Below are positions 22,826-34,070 of a stretch of DNA of 64,000 nt, piece by piece (position 1 is the first letter of the stretch; each line of letters opens with the position of its first letter). The DNA is from Marsupella aquatica (taxonomy: Eukaryota; Marchantiophyta). The translations under genes were made by a program, and so were the position numbers. The notes under the pieces were generated by a model. The model ran no database searches. It was not told the origin of the DNA and was given only the letters and a program-made list of their open reading frames with translations. Where the stretch lies: NCBI GenBank assembly GCA_973895155.1, contig OZ316893.1:24304001-24368000 (forward strand), read 5' to 3'.

Positions 22826-22917
22826 TAGCTCCTTTGCCATCGTGTGGGACTTTGATTATTCCTGGGATTTTTAGCTCCTTTGCCATCGTGTGGGACTTTG
22901 ATTATTCCTGGGATTTT
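22826..22917. repeat. 46-bp perfect tandem duplication
   Basis: Two 46-bp units begin TAGCTCCTTTGCCATCGTGT and end TTCCTGGGATTTT. They are nearly identical, implying recent origin. Confidence 0.88.
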
Positions 22918-24478
22918 CCCCTTGCTTTCTCCCCTTTATTTGGGTGTCCTCTCTCCCAGTTTGGCATCCCAGTTTGTCGCCTTTTATTCTATGGCAGTAT
23001 GACGTATATTTTGGAAAAAACTATGAATAGTGTTATGGAAATATAATTTGATGCTTGGACTATGTCTATGGGGTTTTGTGAGTCCATCCCAGTGCCTTGT
23101 CAAACTTTTATGTTTATCAAGGGCTTTACTTTAGTTTCCATAATTACCCTTACAAGCTACCAGATTACTGATGTACCCTTCAAGTTTGAAATTTACAAAG
23201 CATCCCTGTAATGTCTAGCCTAAGGTATATTACTTTGTTTCTCACTATAGCTGTGGCTATGTCTTGGCTTGCAACGATCAGAACCTATAATGTGCTGTGC
23301 TGTACGATTAGGGTGCACATTGCATAGCAGTAGAATAATTTTTGCTTTCAATGGTGGTTGATAGTAGTGGTGGCATAAGGAACACTTGCATTCCAGCGAA
23401 TTTTGGTGGATTTGTAAATTTTTCCAGAACTTATAGTATTTTTAACAAGCTAAAGATGGGCACAAAACTGCAAAGAATGGAATAATTCACTTCCTTAAGT
23501 TGTGGTCCAGGTTCTCTTGTTTTATGCAGAGAAGGGGCTATAAAAGCTAAGATTAGATCTTTATCCAAGTGTTTTTTTTTCTCTTATTTAAAAAATAATA
23601 ATTTAAAGGAGAAATCTATGAAACTCCACAGAAAGAGAATAGTCAATCACAACAATTGAACCCATGACTTATCCAAGTGTTTTGCTTGTATAGGATTTTA
23701 AATTTAGTTGTGATGTATGAAAATGGAAAAAGAGCTCAGAGAGACATGGCTGTGTGGTAACTCACTTGAGTGCAAATTAATAGGGCTTGGGTTCAAATGT
23801 TGTCATTGACTGTTCACTTTCTGTGGGGTTTCACATATTTCCCTTAAATTTATAAAAATTAAAAATGGAAAAAGAAGCTTGGATGTCCGGGTTTGCACAA
23901 ATGCCTGAATAGACTCGCACAACATGCACGAACCTCAGCAAAATTTCTTTTTGCTCCAATGAGACACATTAATGCATTACACCAGGGAGTAATCTTAGAA
24001 GAGAAAAATAACCAGAGTGAAATGTGAGAAAAAAACTACAAATCTTTGGAAATGTGGTAGCTCTCTCAATTCTCAATGAAAGTTAGAGATATTGGGATTG
24101 ATGAGAAGGTCTTTCCAAGCCACTTCCAACAGCATGAGAAGAGTCTCAGCTAGTGAGGGGTGGAAGGGGTGTCACTATCCATTGGGGTTTGTAGAGTTAA
24201 CATGGGTCCATCCTAGTATCTTTTCATGAAATCGTGCATTTCAATTAAAGTGATATGGACTTATAGTAGATTGCTGTAGTTAATTTAGAATAGGACGACT
24301 TTTCTTTTGGAATGGAATTGTCACGGCGTCAATAAAAATTGATTTCATACACACACCGCTTTGTGATCCGATAGGAGTTCAAATGTGGAATGGAGATCCC
24401 ATCTGAGCTTATCAAACTTTCTCTCAGCCATAATGCTCAAGGTTTGACCCTACTACACTAGAGCTCACAGCATGAAAA

Positions 24479-24604
24479 GTCGAAATGACGATGATCTTGC
24501 AATCGAGCTATTGGGTAGAAACAAGTCAAAATGACGATGATCTTGCAATCGAGCTATTGGGTAGAAACAAGTCGAAATGATGATGACCTTGCAATCGAGC
24601 TATG
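24479..24604. repeat. 46-bp tandem array, three units
   Basis: Units start at 24479, 24525 and 24571; the third is partial. Each reads GTCGAAATGACGATGATCTT followed by GCAATCGAGCTATTGG. The last unit has several substitutions. It lies about 0.7 kb upstream of the TPR-like gene. Confidence 0.9.
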
Positions 24605-25327
24605 GCACTCTGTTCCACTCGAGACACGTGTATTATCCTCTGAATCCGAAGGATGCTGCATTATTTAGATAAACATCGTATCGTAACGGAGGAGAGTTGA
24701 TTCAATTTTGATCAGTGATCCATCGTTTTGAATCGGGAAATCTTCGTATCCGCTCCCAAGAGATCACTCGAAATGCTATGCAGCACACGGATATGGAGCA
24801 CAGAGCGGTTCTTTGGGAAGATTCTTGCTAGTGGGTGCCTTGATTCGCTCGTAACTCTTAAATTGGCTTGAGCTGGAATGATGAGCCATCTGCTTTTTGT
24901 GTTCAAGAAATCTCTTTTCGAAAAGTTTTCTCCTCTTCTCTACCGTCGGTGAGGAATCTCTTGTGTTGCTGGTTATCATAGTATCGGTGGGAAAGTCTGG
25001 ACTAATTGCAAAATTGCATGATGGGTTTTATTCTTGTGTCAGAGCGATCTCCCCCATGGTTTTATTCACTATCAGAGCTTCTTGTGCAAGACTCAATTGT
25101 TTCCATTAATGCTCTCTAAGATTGCGCTTGCACTCATCCTTCCTTGTGGCAGGCAGTCTTCTTGTTGTTACTGAAGGAAGGGAATTGCCATGAAGGCATC
25201 CATCAATTCCCGGACATATTCCTCGCTTTTATTGGGGAGCATCGATCAGTAGGTTTCTTCAATTAGTACATGACCCTCCAAAATCAGTGCTTTCGTGGAA
25301 TCTGGTCTAGGATTGACACAAGCGATT

Positions 25328-28300
25328 ATGGGATCCATTCGAGTACAGCCAGATAGGGCAGTAGTACGCGCAGCTGCATCATCCTCTGTCGAATCAATTT
25401 TCACTCGGTGTCCTTGTGGCACCGTTCAACAGAGACAATCGCCTAATTTCCTGATAAGTGTGAAATTCCGGCCTGTGGAGTTCCGAAAGAAGTCTTCATC
25501 ATTGTCATCCGGAAGTGTCACAGATTTGTCAAGAAGATTCTCTCGTGTTGTGCCTTTGAGGTCGCTTCCTAGTGGCCCGGGAAACTCTTCCACAGAGAAC
25601 CCGGCCTCAAATTCGAAGGAACTTGAGTCTTCGTCTGCATCCAAGGATGGGTCACCCTATGTGCCTGGGGATAAGCAGGAGCCTTCCATCACACAGGACC
25701 TTAAGAAGACGGCAGCTCAGATTGCTTTGGAGAGAGCAGCAGCATACAAGAAGCTGAAGAAATTGGGTGCTCCTTCAACAGGTGGTCAGGTTGGACAGAT
25801 GAGCTCAGTTTCTCCTCCGCCTAAATTGCCACCAGAAAATGATTTGCCTCAAATTGTAATCATCAGGGGCCAGAATGTTCAGTCCAGATTGCAATCTACT
25901 AATCCCCTTACCTCCGCACCGTTAGATTCTTCTCCTGCTACACCATTAGGCACTTCCACACCGTTGACAAGTGTAGGTAGGACAGGAGATGCTAAACGCA
26001 GTGAGAGTCAGGATGGGAAGAACATTGACGTTCTTAGCTTCATAGAGGACAAAATGGCAGCAGCAGAAAAGGAAGTGAATTCGGAGGTTGAGCTAGCTCC
26101 TACACCCTCACCGAGTAAAGGGAAGCAGCTGGAACTCGTGTCACTAGCTGCCTTTGAAAGAGCAAAAGCTTACAAGCAGCAGCAGTCAGAGATGGTTGCT
26201 GCTCTCCGAGGGGAAATCCTTGGAGCATCCTCGTCGAGCAATTCCAAAGAAAGTGGTAGTTCTGACCAGTCCGCCGTAGCTTCAGACGAGAAGGTTATGG
26301 AAATTGAGATTGTAACCAGAGATGGTGTAATCAAGAGAAAGGTAATGAGTGCCGAGGAGCAAATGAAAGCCTTCTCCAATATAAAGGATGTGAAGAGGCG
26401 GGGAGTATCTGGTATAGATTTTGCAGGTCTTGGGTTTGCAGACAAGAAGAAAGCTGGGAGGCCAGCTGGACTGAGTGAGGGTTTTGCTGCCCCCCCGACC
26501 GGAGCGCTTCCAGAGGTTGAGATTCTTACTCGGGATGCTGGGAGTCCTCAAATTGGGAGCGAGGAACAACCAGGCCAGGATGCAGAGCAGCTTTACAAGC
26601 CGAGAATTTCTACTTGGGGAGTATTTCCACGTCCTGCTGATATCTCCAAGGCGGTAAGTGACTTCTGCCTTGTTCTTTAATTGATTGACTGCTTCACACC
26701 ATCGTATGAAATAGCGCTGCCCTGGATGGTGTGCTCCTGCAATGATTGACATCCAAAATGGCAATATGTTTTGCAGTAGATTCTCATTGACGTTGTTGAA
26801 GGAGTTTATACAGTAGAGTTCCAAACTTCTAGTGGGTGAGGGAGTCGACTGGAAGTTCTATTGACGCCAAGACAATCGTTTGTTTAAACTGATTTGGTCA
26901 TTGGTTCTTTGTGAATGTATCCTAGATTTCGTTCGTCTCTCTGTCCAGAGGTTTGCTACCAAAATGATAGTTTGATTTTCTTGGCTAAAGTTTCACTAGT
27001 CCTTGCGTTTTTTCTCTGCATCTTCGCACAAAGGTCAAACTGTCATTCATCGCTGAAAATTGCTTATTTGAGGCCATGGTGAAAGTCCCTTCACATTTCT
27101 GCTTTGGGAAGAACATTATTCATGCTGTGACTCGGAAAGACAGGGTTTTTCCCTCGGTCTTTTATCGACGACAAAAAACTGAGAACACGAACATGCAAAG
27201 TGATGAGGTGGTACCAGCATTTGTGTGAAGGGACTTACATATCCTAAGAAATATTGTTACACAAAGCGTACTCGCACCTATGTGACCGATGTTCTCGGCG
27301 AAGTTGTGGGTGAATTTCATCGCTCGGATATTGTTTTCACCAGTACGGAGGGGGACGGACGATCAGGCCGGGAGAAAGTTTAGAAACAGAGGAAGAGAGG
27401 GAGGTACGAGAGGCTCGAACTAAAAAGCTACTTGCCGATTATAAAAAGAAGATGGGACTGGATGTCGATCCAAAGCTCAAGGCCGAAGCTGAGAAGGTAA
27501 CTCCAGCACGTACTAAATGTTTGTTCTTCTTAGAATCGCAAAATGCATGAAGATTCAAATTAAACCTTGTGACCACCGAAGTTTGGCAAGTCCAAAATGT
27601 TTTACTCTATTTGAAAATGCACACGTAGATCAGACTGGGGATACTTTTCCAATTTCAGACGGGCCAGGGCTTTTGATTATTTCTCACGACTTGAAATTGA
27701 TTTCAGGTTGTCAAGCAAGGAGACAGTCTTATGGACAATGGACGGCTGAGAGAAGCCCTCCCGTTCTATGAGTTAGCAATGCAGAAGATGCCGGCTAAGG
27801 TATCCGGTCTCTCTTTCTCGCTGTTAGTCTCGTGGCCCAACTTATCCCAATTGGCTTTATTGTTAATGTTCATTGCCCCCTCCACGCCTTTCTTTGATCT
27901 GAAAAGTCGTTTTTACTCACGGAATAAGCTCTCGTCCGATAGTCTTACTGGTACCATGAGCACTGCAGATGATATGCATTCATCCATGCAACAGTTTCCA
28001 AAGTAAGCTGCCAAATAATGAGGCTACATCTGCAAAGATTTAGACTAACTAATTGTATTTCTTGATCCTTTTAGTGCTGTTGGAAACGAGGGGATCAGTG
28101 TGGGCTCCTGGGGAATGCAGTTTGTCATCCTGTGGTCCTCGAATAATGTTTCTGACAGAATGTAATCAACTTTGGTGCAGAGTGAATTGCACGGAAGGGC
28201 AGCTCTTCAGGCCGCAGTTTGTCTTGATTCACTAAGCAGGTGCTTACCACCAGAGTCTCATGGGTTTGCTCGATATGTTGGAAATTAGAAAGCCGCGTTG

Positions 28301-29104
28301 GGTGTTTATATGGGTCTTTGCATTATGTAGGCATCAGCAATGTCATCTAGAGCCATCGTACTAGGCAGGTAACTCCACGGTTCCGAATTCAGTGGAGAGA
28401 ATGAATGAAATCTGACGGGATAAAATGAAGCTAAAGGAAACCCAGTGAAAGCTTGTCTAACCGAACAAGACAAATAAGTACTAAGAATGAATGAGGAGTT
28501 CTTGTCCTTCTGCATTGTCTATGAGGTTTCTAAAAGCGAAGTCCAGATACTGATATAATGATAGTAACTTTTGCGTCGGGCTAGGCAGATACGATGAGGC
28601 TAAGCAAGTTTATGAAAGGCTTCTAGGACATCCCAATGGAGCAATCAGTAAACAGGCCCGACGGTTTCTGTATGGATTCACGGTATGCCCTCTCTGAATA
28701 TCCGTGTCATGTGTTGTCAGCGTTCTGTGTTCGACATCTGACCTAGGAAATAGAAGTAATTTTCTGATGGAGTCTTATGGACATGACCTGCACTCCTTGA
28801 AAACGAGAGAACAGGATGATTCTAGAGGACTACTAAGATCCCCTGAGATTCCTTTCGAAAGGACAGAGAGGAGTCTAACTTTGTGTGCTGATTTCAGGCC
28901 ATGGAGAAGCTAAAAGTGGATGTAGGATACCAATGGGACACATCCACATATCGAAGGTACTTCGATTCGTTTGCAGATGGTTACAATTCAACGTACAAGG
29001 CCGCTAATGGGGAAGAAACAAAGGAAAATTTGCTTCCCTATGCGTTACTTCTATTATGTCCAATCCTTCTGGTGTTTGCCCTGGCTGCATCAAAATCTGG
29101 TTAA
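25328..29104 (+). CDS. Plastid-targeted TPR-like membrane protein
   Basis: Predicted 643-residue protein from six exons: 25328-26653, 27344-27496, 27707-27799, 28181-28239, 28589-28682, 28898-29104, all GT-AG with consistent phases. I start at the ATG at 25328. The frame is open a little upstream but without another ATG. Residues 1 to about 90 are Ser/Arg/Val-rich and look like a transit peptide. A long disordered region follows with alanine/lysine helices (AAQIALERAAAYKKLKKLG; LAAFERAKAYKQQQ). The conserved core starts at STWGVFPRPADISKAYGGG and IRPGESLETEEERE. It includes DYKKKMGLDVDPKLKAEAEK and a TPR-like pair (GDSLMDNGRLREALPFYELA; SELHGRAALQAAVCLDSLSR; YDEAKQVYERLLGHP). It ends with one hydrophobic anchor, YALLLLCPILLVFALAA. 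This matches uncharacterised plant chloroplast TPR-like proteins that I recall. The function is unknown; a scaffold in the thylakoid or envelope membrane is inference. Confidence 0.82.
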
Positions 29105-29652
29105 AAGACTGACCTTCCGACTATTGTCCACCCGTTTGCTCACGTCTGCTTCACCAATTCACTTCCAAATGATTGTGAAGGTGGATAAATTTGTAATCAC
29201 TTCTATTTACCAATTGCGCTGAGCTCAGGGTGTTCGAATTTCTTGTGCTTAAACACCTGGCCTATCAAACAGAATCTGAGTTTTAAGAGATGATTGTTAA
29301 AAGCTGAGCGAGCAGGACTGGTGCATCCCTTCATGCACCTCCTGGTTACATCAAAATAATAGGTTCCCTCGGGTTGGAGCTAAATTTCCAAAGCTGACCG
29401 TGAATATCGCGTTCGTGGGCAATTTGGTGCCATGGCCTTTCTAAAATAATGTAGCTGTCGCGCAGAACTGCAATAGTTCTTATTCTGGGAGGTGGACCTA
29501 GGAACTGTCAAAGGTTCTCCTAATGCTGCTCAATTCAATGCATTCTCAACATGACGATATTTTGCTACGAACACAGCAGGGATTGCTCTTTTCAATTAAA
29601 ATTTGGCCTTCCGAAAGTCTGCTGAAGTAGACCACACGATGACACCAAAACA

Positions 29653-29990
29653 ATGAACGTCAACATACGTACCATGATCAGCTCCGGGCTGTTCACGCTA
29701 GAGAGAACACATTATATAATTTTGAGTTTGACATTTACCGTACTTCATGGATTAGGAATGAGGATTCGCGCAATCTATCTCTCAGGAGACGTCCTGCGTG
29801 CGTTGGACAGAACAAATTATACAATTTTGAGTTTGACAATTACCGTTCTTCATGGATTAGGAACAAGGATTCTCAGGAGAGTCCTGCGTGCGTTGGATGC
29901 CAGTGTGGTGTACATCGTGAAGCAGGGCAACTGTTCAGATTCAATGCCCGAAACTTCGTGTCCTCGAGATGATGAATCATGTTGACGTTC
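29653..29990 (+). pseudogene. Possible decayed class III peroxidase fragment with tandem duplication
   Basis: The translation contains MISSGLFTLE, then LSGDVLRALD, then VYIVKQGNCSDS. The peroxidase at 39503-42285 has YKQVLSGDVLLQSD and SYLVKQYARSNSKFDS in the same order, and CTCTCAGGAGACGTCCTGC differs from it at one base. A segment of about 105 bp containing TTTTGAGTTTGAC and TTCATGGATTAGGAA is duplicated within (from about 29706 and 29811). No heme-binding motif remains. The identification rests on short matches and may be coincidence. Confidence 0.25.
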
Positions 29991-30434
29991 GCTGCAAAGG
30001 CACGGAAAACAATTTGCACGGTTTTTGTGGACCCAAGTGTAGAGAGGCTGCCAATTGAGACTTTCAGGGCTGTTCAACGGGCAGAGACTCATCATCCGGA
30101 CAGAGACTCATCATCAGGCTCCCGATCTGATTGGCATCGCCGCCCACCTGCCGACCCTGAAAGCAATGTCAAAGGATGGAGAAGCGTCTTTTGCTGCTGC
30201 AGGTCTTACGAGGTAGAGGCTACAGTACTAGCAATGGCCAGGGGTTTGCTTTGCAAAAGTGAGAGCTGGACGAATCTTTTTATGGTCACATTTACGACTC
30301 ACATGCCCACAGCAGCCCACATGCTAATGCAGGGCAGGAAAAATGGGAATGAGGGCTCGGCATGGAGGGTATTATTGTATAGCTAGCTCAATACCCGTGG
30401 ATTGCACAAAAGAAGTAGTGTCAGCCGATGTTGT

Positions 30435-30690
30435 TGAGAAAAAAAGATGTCGTGTCAGTCAAGAGGAGGTTGTGGAGAGAAAAGATGTCGTGTTGGTCAA
30501 GCGGTCGTTGAGAAAGAACGATGTTGCGTCGGCCAAGAGGATGTTGAGAAAAAAGATGTTGTATCGGCCAAGAAGTCATTGAGAAAAAAGATGTTGTGTC
30601 GGCCACTATGTTGTTAAAATTTTTGTTGTTGTGTCGGTCAAGATGTCGTTGAGAAAAAAAGATGTAGTGTCGGCAAAGCACAGGTTGCAA
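30435..30690. repeat. Minisatellite of about 36-bp units
   Basis: Seven or so diverged units of GTTGAGAAAAAAGATGTTGT followed by GTCGGCCAAGA. Unit length varies slightly. The array keeps frames open on both strands, so the apparent ORFs here follow the repeat and are not genes. Confidence 0.8.
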
Positions 30691-30767
30691 AATCCCGTTC
30701 AGAATAAAGAAGTCATTTTGCCAAAGATACCATTATATGAAATATGTTTTTAAGAGAAAAGGTCTCA

Positions 30768-30935
30768 TTTTACCAAAGATATAGTGAAGTAAAAGATGTT
30801 ACAAGAGAAAAGTTTTCATTTTGCCAAAGATATAGTGAAGTAAAAGATGTTACAAGAGAAAAGGTGTCATTTTGTCAAAGATATAGTGAAGTAAAAGATG
30901 TTACAAGAAAAAATGTGTCATTTCACCCAAGGTGT
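30768..30935. repeat. 51-bp minisatellite, three units plus partial
   Basis: Units start at 30768, 30819 and 30870, with a degraded fourth at 30921. Each contains CCAAAGATATAGTGAAGTAA and AAGATGTTACAAGA. The period is 51 bp, a multiple of three, which produces a spurious repetitive ORF. Confidence 0.88.
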
Positions 30936-31060
30936 CTATATGTGAAAGATGTATATGTGAAAGATGTAGTGAAATAAAAATTTAAGGAGAAAAGGAGCAA
31001 GTCTTTTTCTTTGTTTTGCTTTTTTCCCAAAATGCCCCTGCATTTGAATGGCGACCACTC

Positions 31061-31115
31061 TATAAATTGGCGCAACGTTTATTATTGGTTTCAGGTTTAG
31101 GGTTTTAGGGTTTAG
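31061..31115 (+). promoter_or_regulatory. TATA-like box followed by plant telomere motif
   Basis: TATAAATT at 31061-31068 is followed by GGTTTAGGGTTTTAGGGTTTAG-type sequence at 31094-31115 (the plant repeat is TTTAGGG). This pairing resembles telo-box promoters of plant growth genes, but no long ORF follows. A short internal telomere relic is the alternative. Confidence 0.3.
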
Positions 31116-33537
31116 CAAAGATGACCATTATGTCGGTATCCTTTCAATCCCCGTGCAGTGCATAAAAGATGTTGTTTGGTTAAAGATGTTGAGAAATAGA
31201 TTGTGGTGCAAAAGATATCGTTGAATAACAAAAAATTGTGAAATTATATTATTGCACAAAAACTTTTGTTGAGTGAAAGATATCATTGTGCAAAATAGTG
31301 ACTACGGCACCCACAAAAGTTATCTTTTCTTTTTTTTCTTTTTTCTTTTTTTTCTCTTTGCACAAAAAAATTCTTGAATAAAAGATGTCATTGCACAAAA
31401 GACTGGCTATGACAACCTCAAAAGTATAACAAAGTGAGAGGTGTTTTTTTTCCCCTCCCTTTTTTCTCTTTTGTTCATTTTAAACCTTAACCTCCCCCTT
31501 TTCCCCCTTTTCCTATTTTTGGTCTTTTCTTTTTCTCATTCACCATCACTCCACTTGTCCGCTGCCCCTCCCCACCCATGCGAGATTGGAGCCCTTCGAG
31601 GGGCTGCCCTACATTGCGAGTGTGCCCCTCGCCCGACACCTTGCCATCAACGCCCATGCCATGCGCTTCATTATGTCTTTGGGCCTTAATACTTTTGTTT
31701 TGGGAATTGAAAATGACACTATAAATGACTATAAAAATCACCACAAATATGGGGAGAATAGTTTTTTATAGATCTAGTGACTAAAATATTATTAACAATT
31801 AAGCTACTTTTACCAGTATTACACAAAATTATACTGCACACAATATTGAATATGTACTATACTTATTTGCTTGTAAGTACAATATTTACTTGCATGGATC
31901 ATGGAGGGAGTATCCTCCTTGATCCGAGTGCATTGATTTTTGTGTATTGTGTTAAAAGTCTTTCAATTTTTGTGTGTGTCTGGTGTGATTATTCTTGCTT
32001 GTCTTGGGCACTTGTGCAACTTTTTGTGAGTCACATTAAACTCAATTCACACTTTGGCTTTATTGCTTACCTTTGACCAGATTTTTTAATTTTTGTGCCC
32101 TGCAAATTTAAATGATGAGCACTGTAAAAAGTGGCGCAATTGTGTATTATAGTTTAGGATGCGAGCAAACAAGAATTTTGTCAGTGAGGAGAGTGTTGTT
32201 AACAAGAGACTAATGAAATTTAGTTTGCTATTTGCTGCCCTTTTCTGGTGTTTTTTCATGACATCAAATGGCTACTGTAGCTGGCTAGCAAATTGAGTAG
32301 TCCCCAAATGGATGTTATCAACCAGGTTGTTGTTAGCAAGACAGTTGGATACAGAAAAATTAGGGGTCATGTGAGAACAAAAATTGCTTGTGCAAGTAAT
32401 CTTTTTATTTGTTTCCTTGCAGGCTACAATGATCCATATGAATAAGTAGTCTGATATTAATTGTCAAGCTTCGTCTTGGGGACAAGTTCGTGGGTGCTTA
32501 CTGCTGTACTGAGATTTGCCATCTCCTTTCTTCAATTTGAATAGTAAAATTTCCACATCTGCAATCTTATTTCTAGAAAGGGCAGGAACACAATATGCAT
32601 TAAGTGTGGACCCCATCAACACATTCCCCCCCCCCCTCCATTTTCTAGGCAGTCTCAAACCTCCTGGGTTTGGCTCCAGTCATGGTCACACAAATTTTTG
32701 GGGAACTAAAGTGGTGGACAAATATGTGTTTCCCATTGGGACCAGAGTCCAAACCTCATAGTATTGGGCAGGGAATTTCTTGCAGCCTTCAATTTTGAAA
32801 TGCCATATTGGGTCTCTTGTATTTGGGATCCGGCCTCAGGGATACATTGAGCCACTTTATCCAACCTATTGGTGAGAGCCATGAATTACATTGAAGGAGA
32901 CTATTCCCTGGAAGTCATTAACGACTTTCCTATATTGGCTGCCCGTACACCGTCCAAAAAAATCCATACATTGTGTCACCTGCTTATCAAACGATTTACA
33001 CGACAAATACGTATTTACTCCTACTAAAATCATTTGTTATCGTATGACGGGAACGTGGAGGGACGCTATTAGGATTCTATTGCATGTAGGATGAGTATGT
33101 TTGATTCCGCTCCCGGAAGTGTAATTTTTGATCAAGTCTACCGACTAGCCCCTCTGCTTTTGATCAAGTCCCATGGACTACGCCACACACACACTCCTAC
33201 TGGTCGCTGGTGGAGTGCTGTCACCACCCCCCCTACTCACACAGTCGACCAATCCGTGCAAGTAATCCTTAGACACTTCTTGGGAAAGAACACAATCGTG
33301 AGCCGAAAAAAATAACGCCACACCAAAACTTGAGGAATCAAACCAAATCCATATCTTTTGGCAAAAAGTGATAACACATTGCAAGGACAACCCAGTCTCC
33401 TGCCGTCTGCCCAACTCCTGCCTCACTGGGGCAAGCGCTACACCTCTACCTCACTACTCTGGCTTGAATTCCCCTTCTGGCTATGAGCTAACTTCCCTAA
33501 CACCAACACTAGACTGAGTTCTCCCCGTTTTCGCCCC

Positions 33538-34070
33538 TCGGTACCCTGCTGCGCCCGGTACCCTCCTGTCCCGGGTAGCCTCCTGGTCTTGGTACCCTCC
33601 TGTCCCGGGTACCCTGCTGCTCCTGGTACCCTCCTGGTCACGGTACCCCCTCGTCTTGGGTACCCTCCTTCGCCCTCGGTACCCTGCTGCGCCCGGTACC
33701 CTCCTGTCCCGGGTAGCCTCCTGGTCTTGGTACCCTCCTGTCCCGAGTACCCTGCTGCTCCCGGTATCCTCCTGGTCATGGTACCCCCTCGGTACCCTCC
33801 TGGTCTTGGGTACCCTCCTTCGCCCTCGGTACCCTGCTGCGCCCGGTACCCTTGCCTCTGGTACTCCTGGTACCCCCTGGCTCCTCCTGCTCACGGTACC
33901 CCCTGGCTCCGGTACCCCTGGTCTTGGTACCCCCTCGGTACCCCCTGGGTACCCTCAATCATGGTACCCCTCGGTATGGTACCCTCCCGGTACCCCCTCG
34001 CCCTCGCGGTGGTCTCGCTGCCCCGGTACCCTGGCTCCTCCCGGCTCCTCCTGCCTTGGCTTGCGGTAGC
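33538..34070. repeat. GGTACC-based tandem array with higher-order units
   Basis: Very GC-rich array of roughly 15-bp monomers of the form GGTACCCTCCTGTCC. Higher-order units start near 33541, 33679 and 33829 at GTACCCTGCTGCGCCCGG, giving periods of 138 and 150 bp. The right third is more degraded. Because monomers are usually multiples of three without stops, both strands show 60-180 codon open frames (for example repeated GYRAQQGTEG on the minus strand). These are most simply repeat artefacts, though a repetitive protein cannot be excluded. Confidence 0.85.

Larger units (their letters stand above)
21699..25327. other. Intergenic region between the transporter and the TPR-like gene
   Basis: About 3.6 kb between divergent genes, so both promoters should lie here. 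It holds one small minus-strand open frame (21977-22204), a 164-bp tandem duplication, a 46-bp duplication and a three-unit 46-bp array (separate entries). 22950-24400 is AT-rich with nothing recognised. Confidence 0.55.
29105..33537. other. Repeat-rich intergenic region, left part
   Basis: Holds a possible decayed peroxidase fragment (29653-29990), two minisatellites (30435-30690, 30768-30935) and a TATA-plus-telomere-motif segment (31061-31115). Pyrimidine tracts occur at 31318-31365 and 31441-31545, and AT-rich sequence to about 32900. 32900-33537 has no recognised gene. Open frames here are short or follow the repeats. Confidence 0.5.

Noticed and set aside
25295-25327. TPR-like protein start at 25295
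   Set aside because: That codon is GTG; the ATG at 25328 opens the transit-peptide-like region.
30343-30977. Lys/Val-rich repeat proteins
   Set aside because: Products of 36- and 51-bp minisatellites; composition follows the repeat on both strands.
33091-33480. LTR retrotransposon next to the GGTACC array
   Set aside because: No paired LTRs, primer site or polyprotein text could be found.
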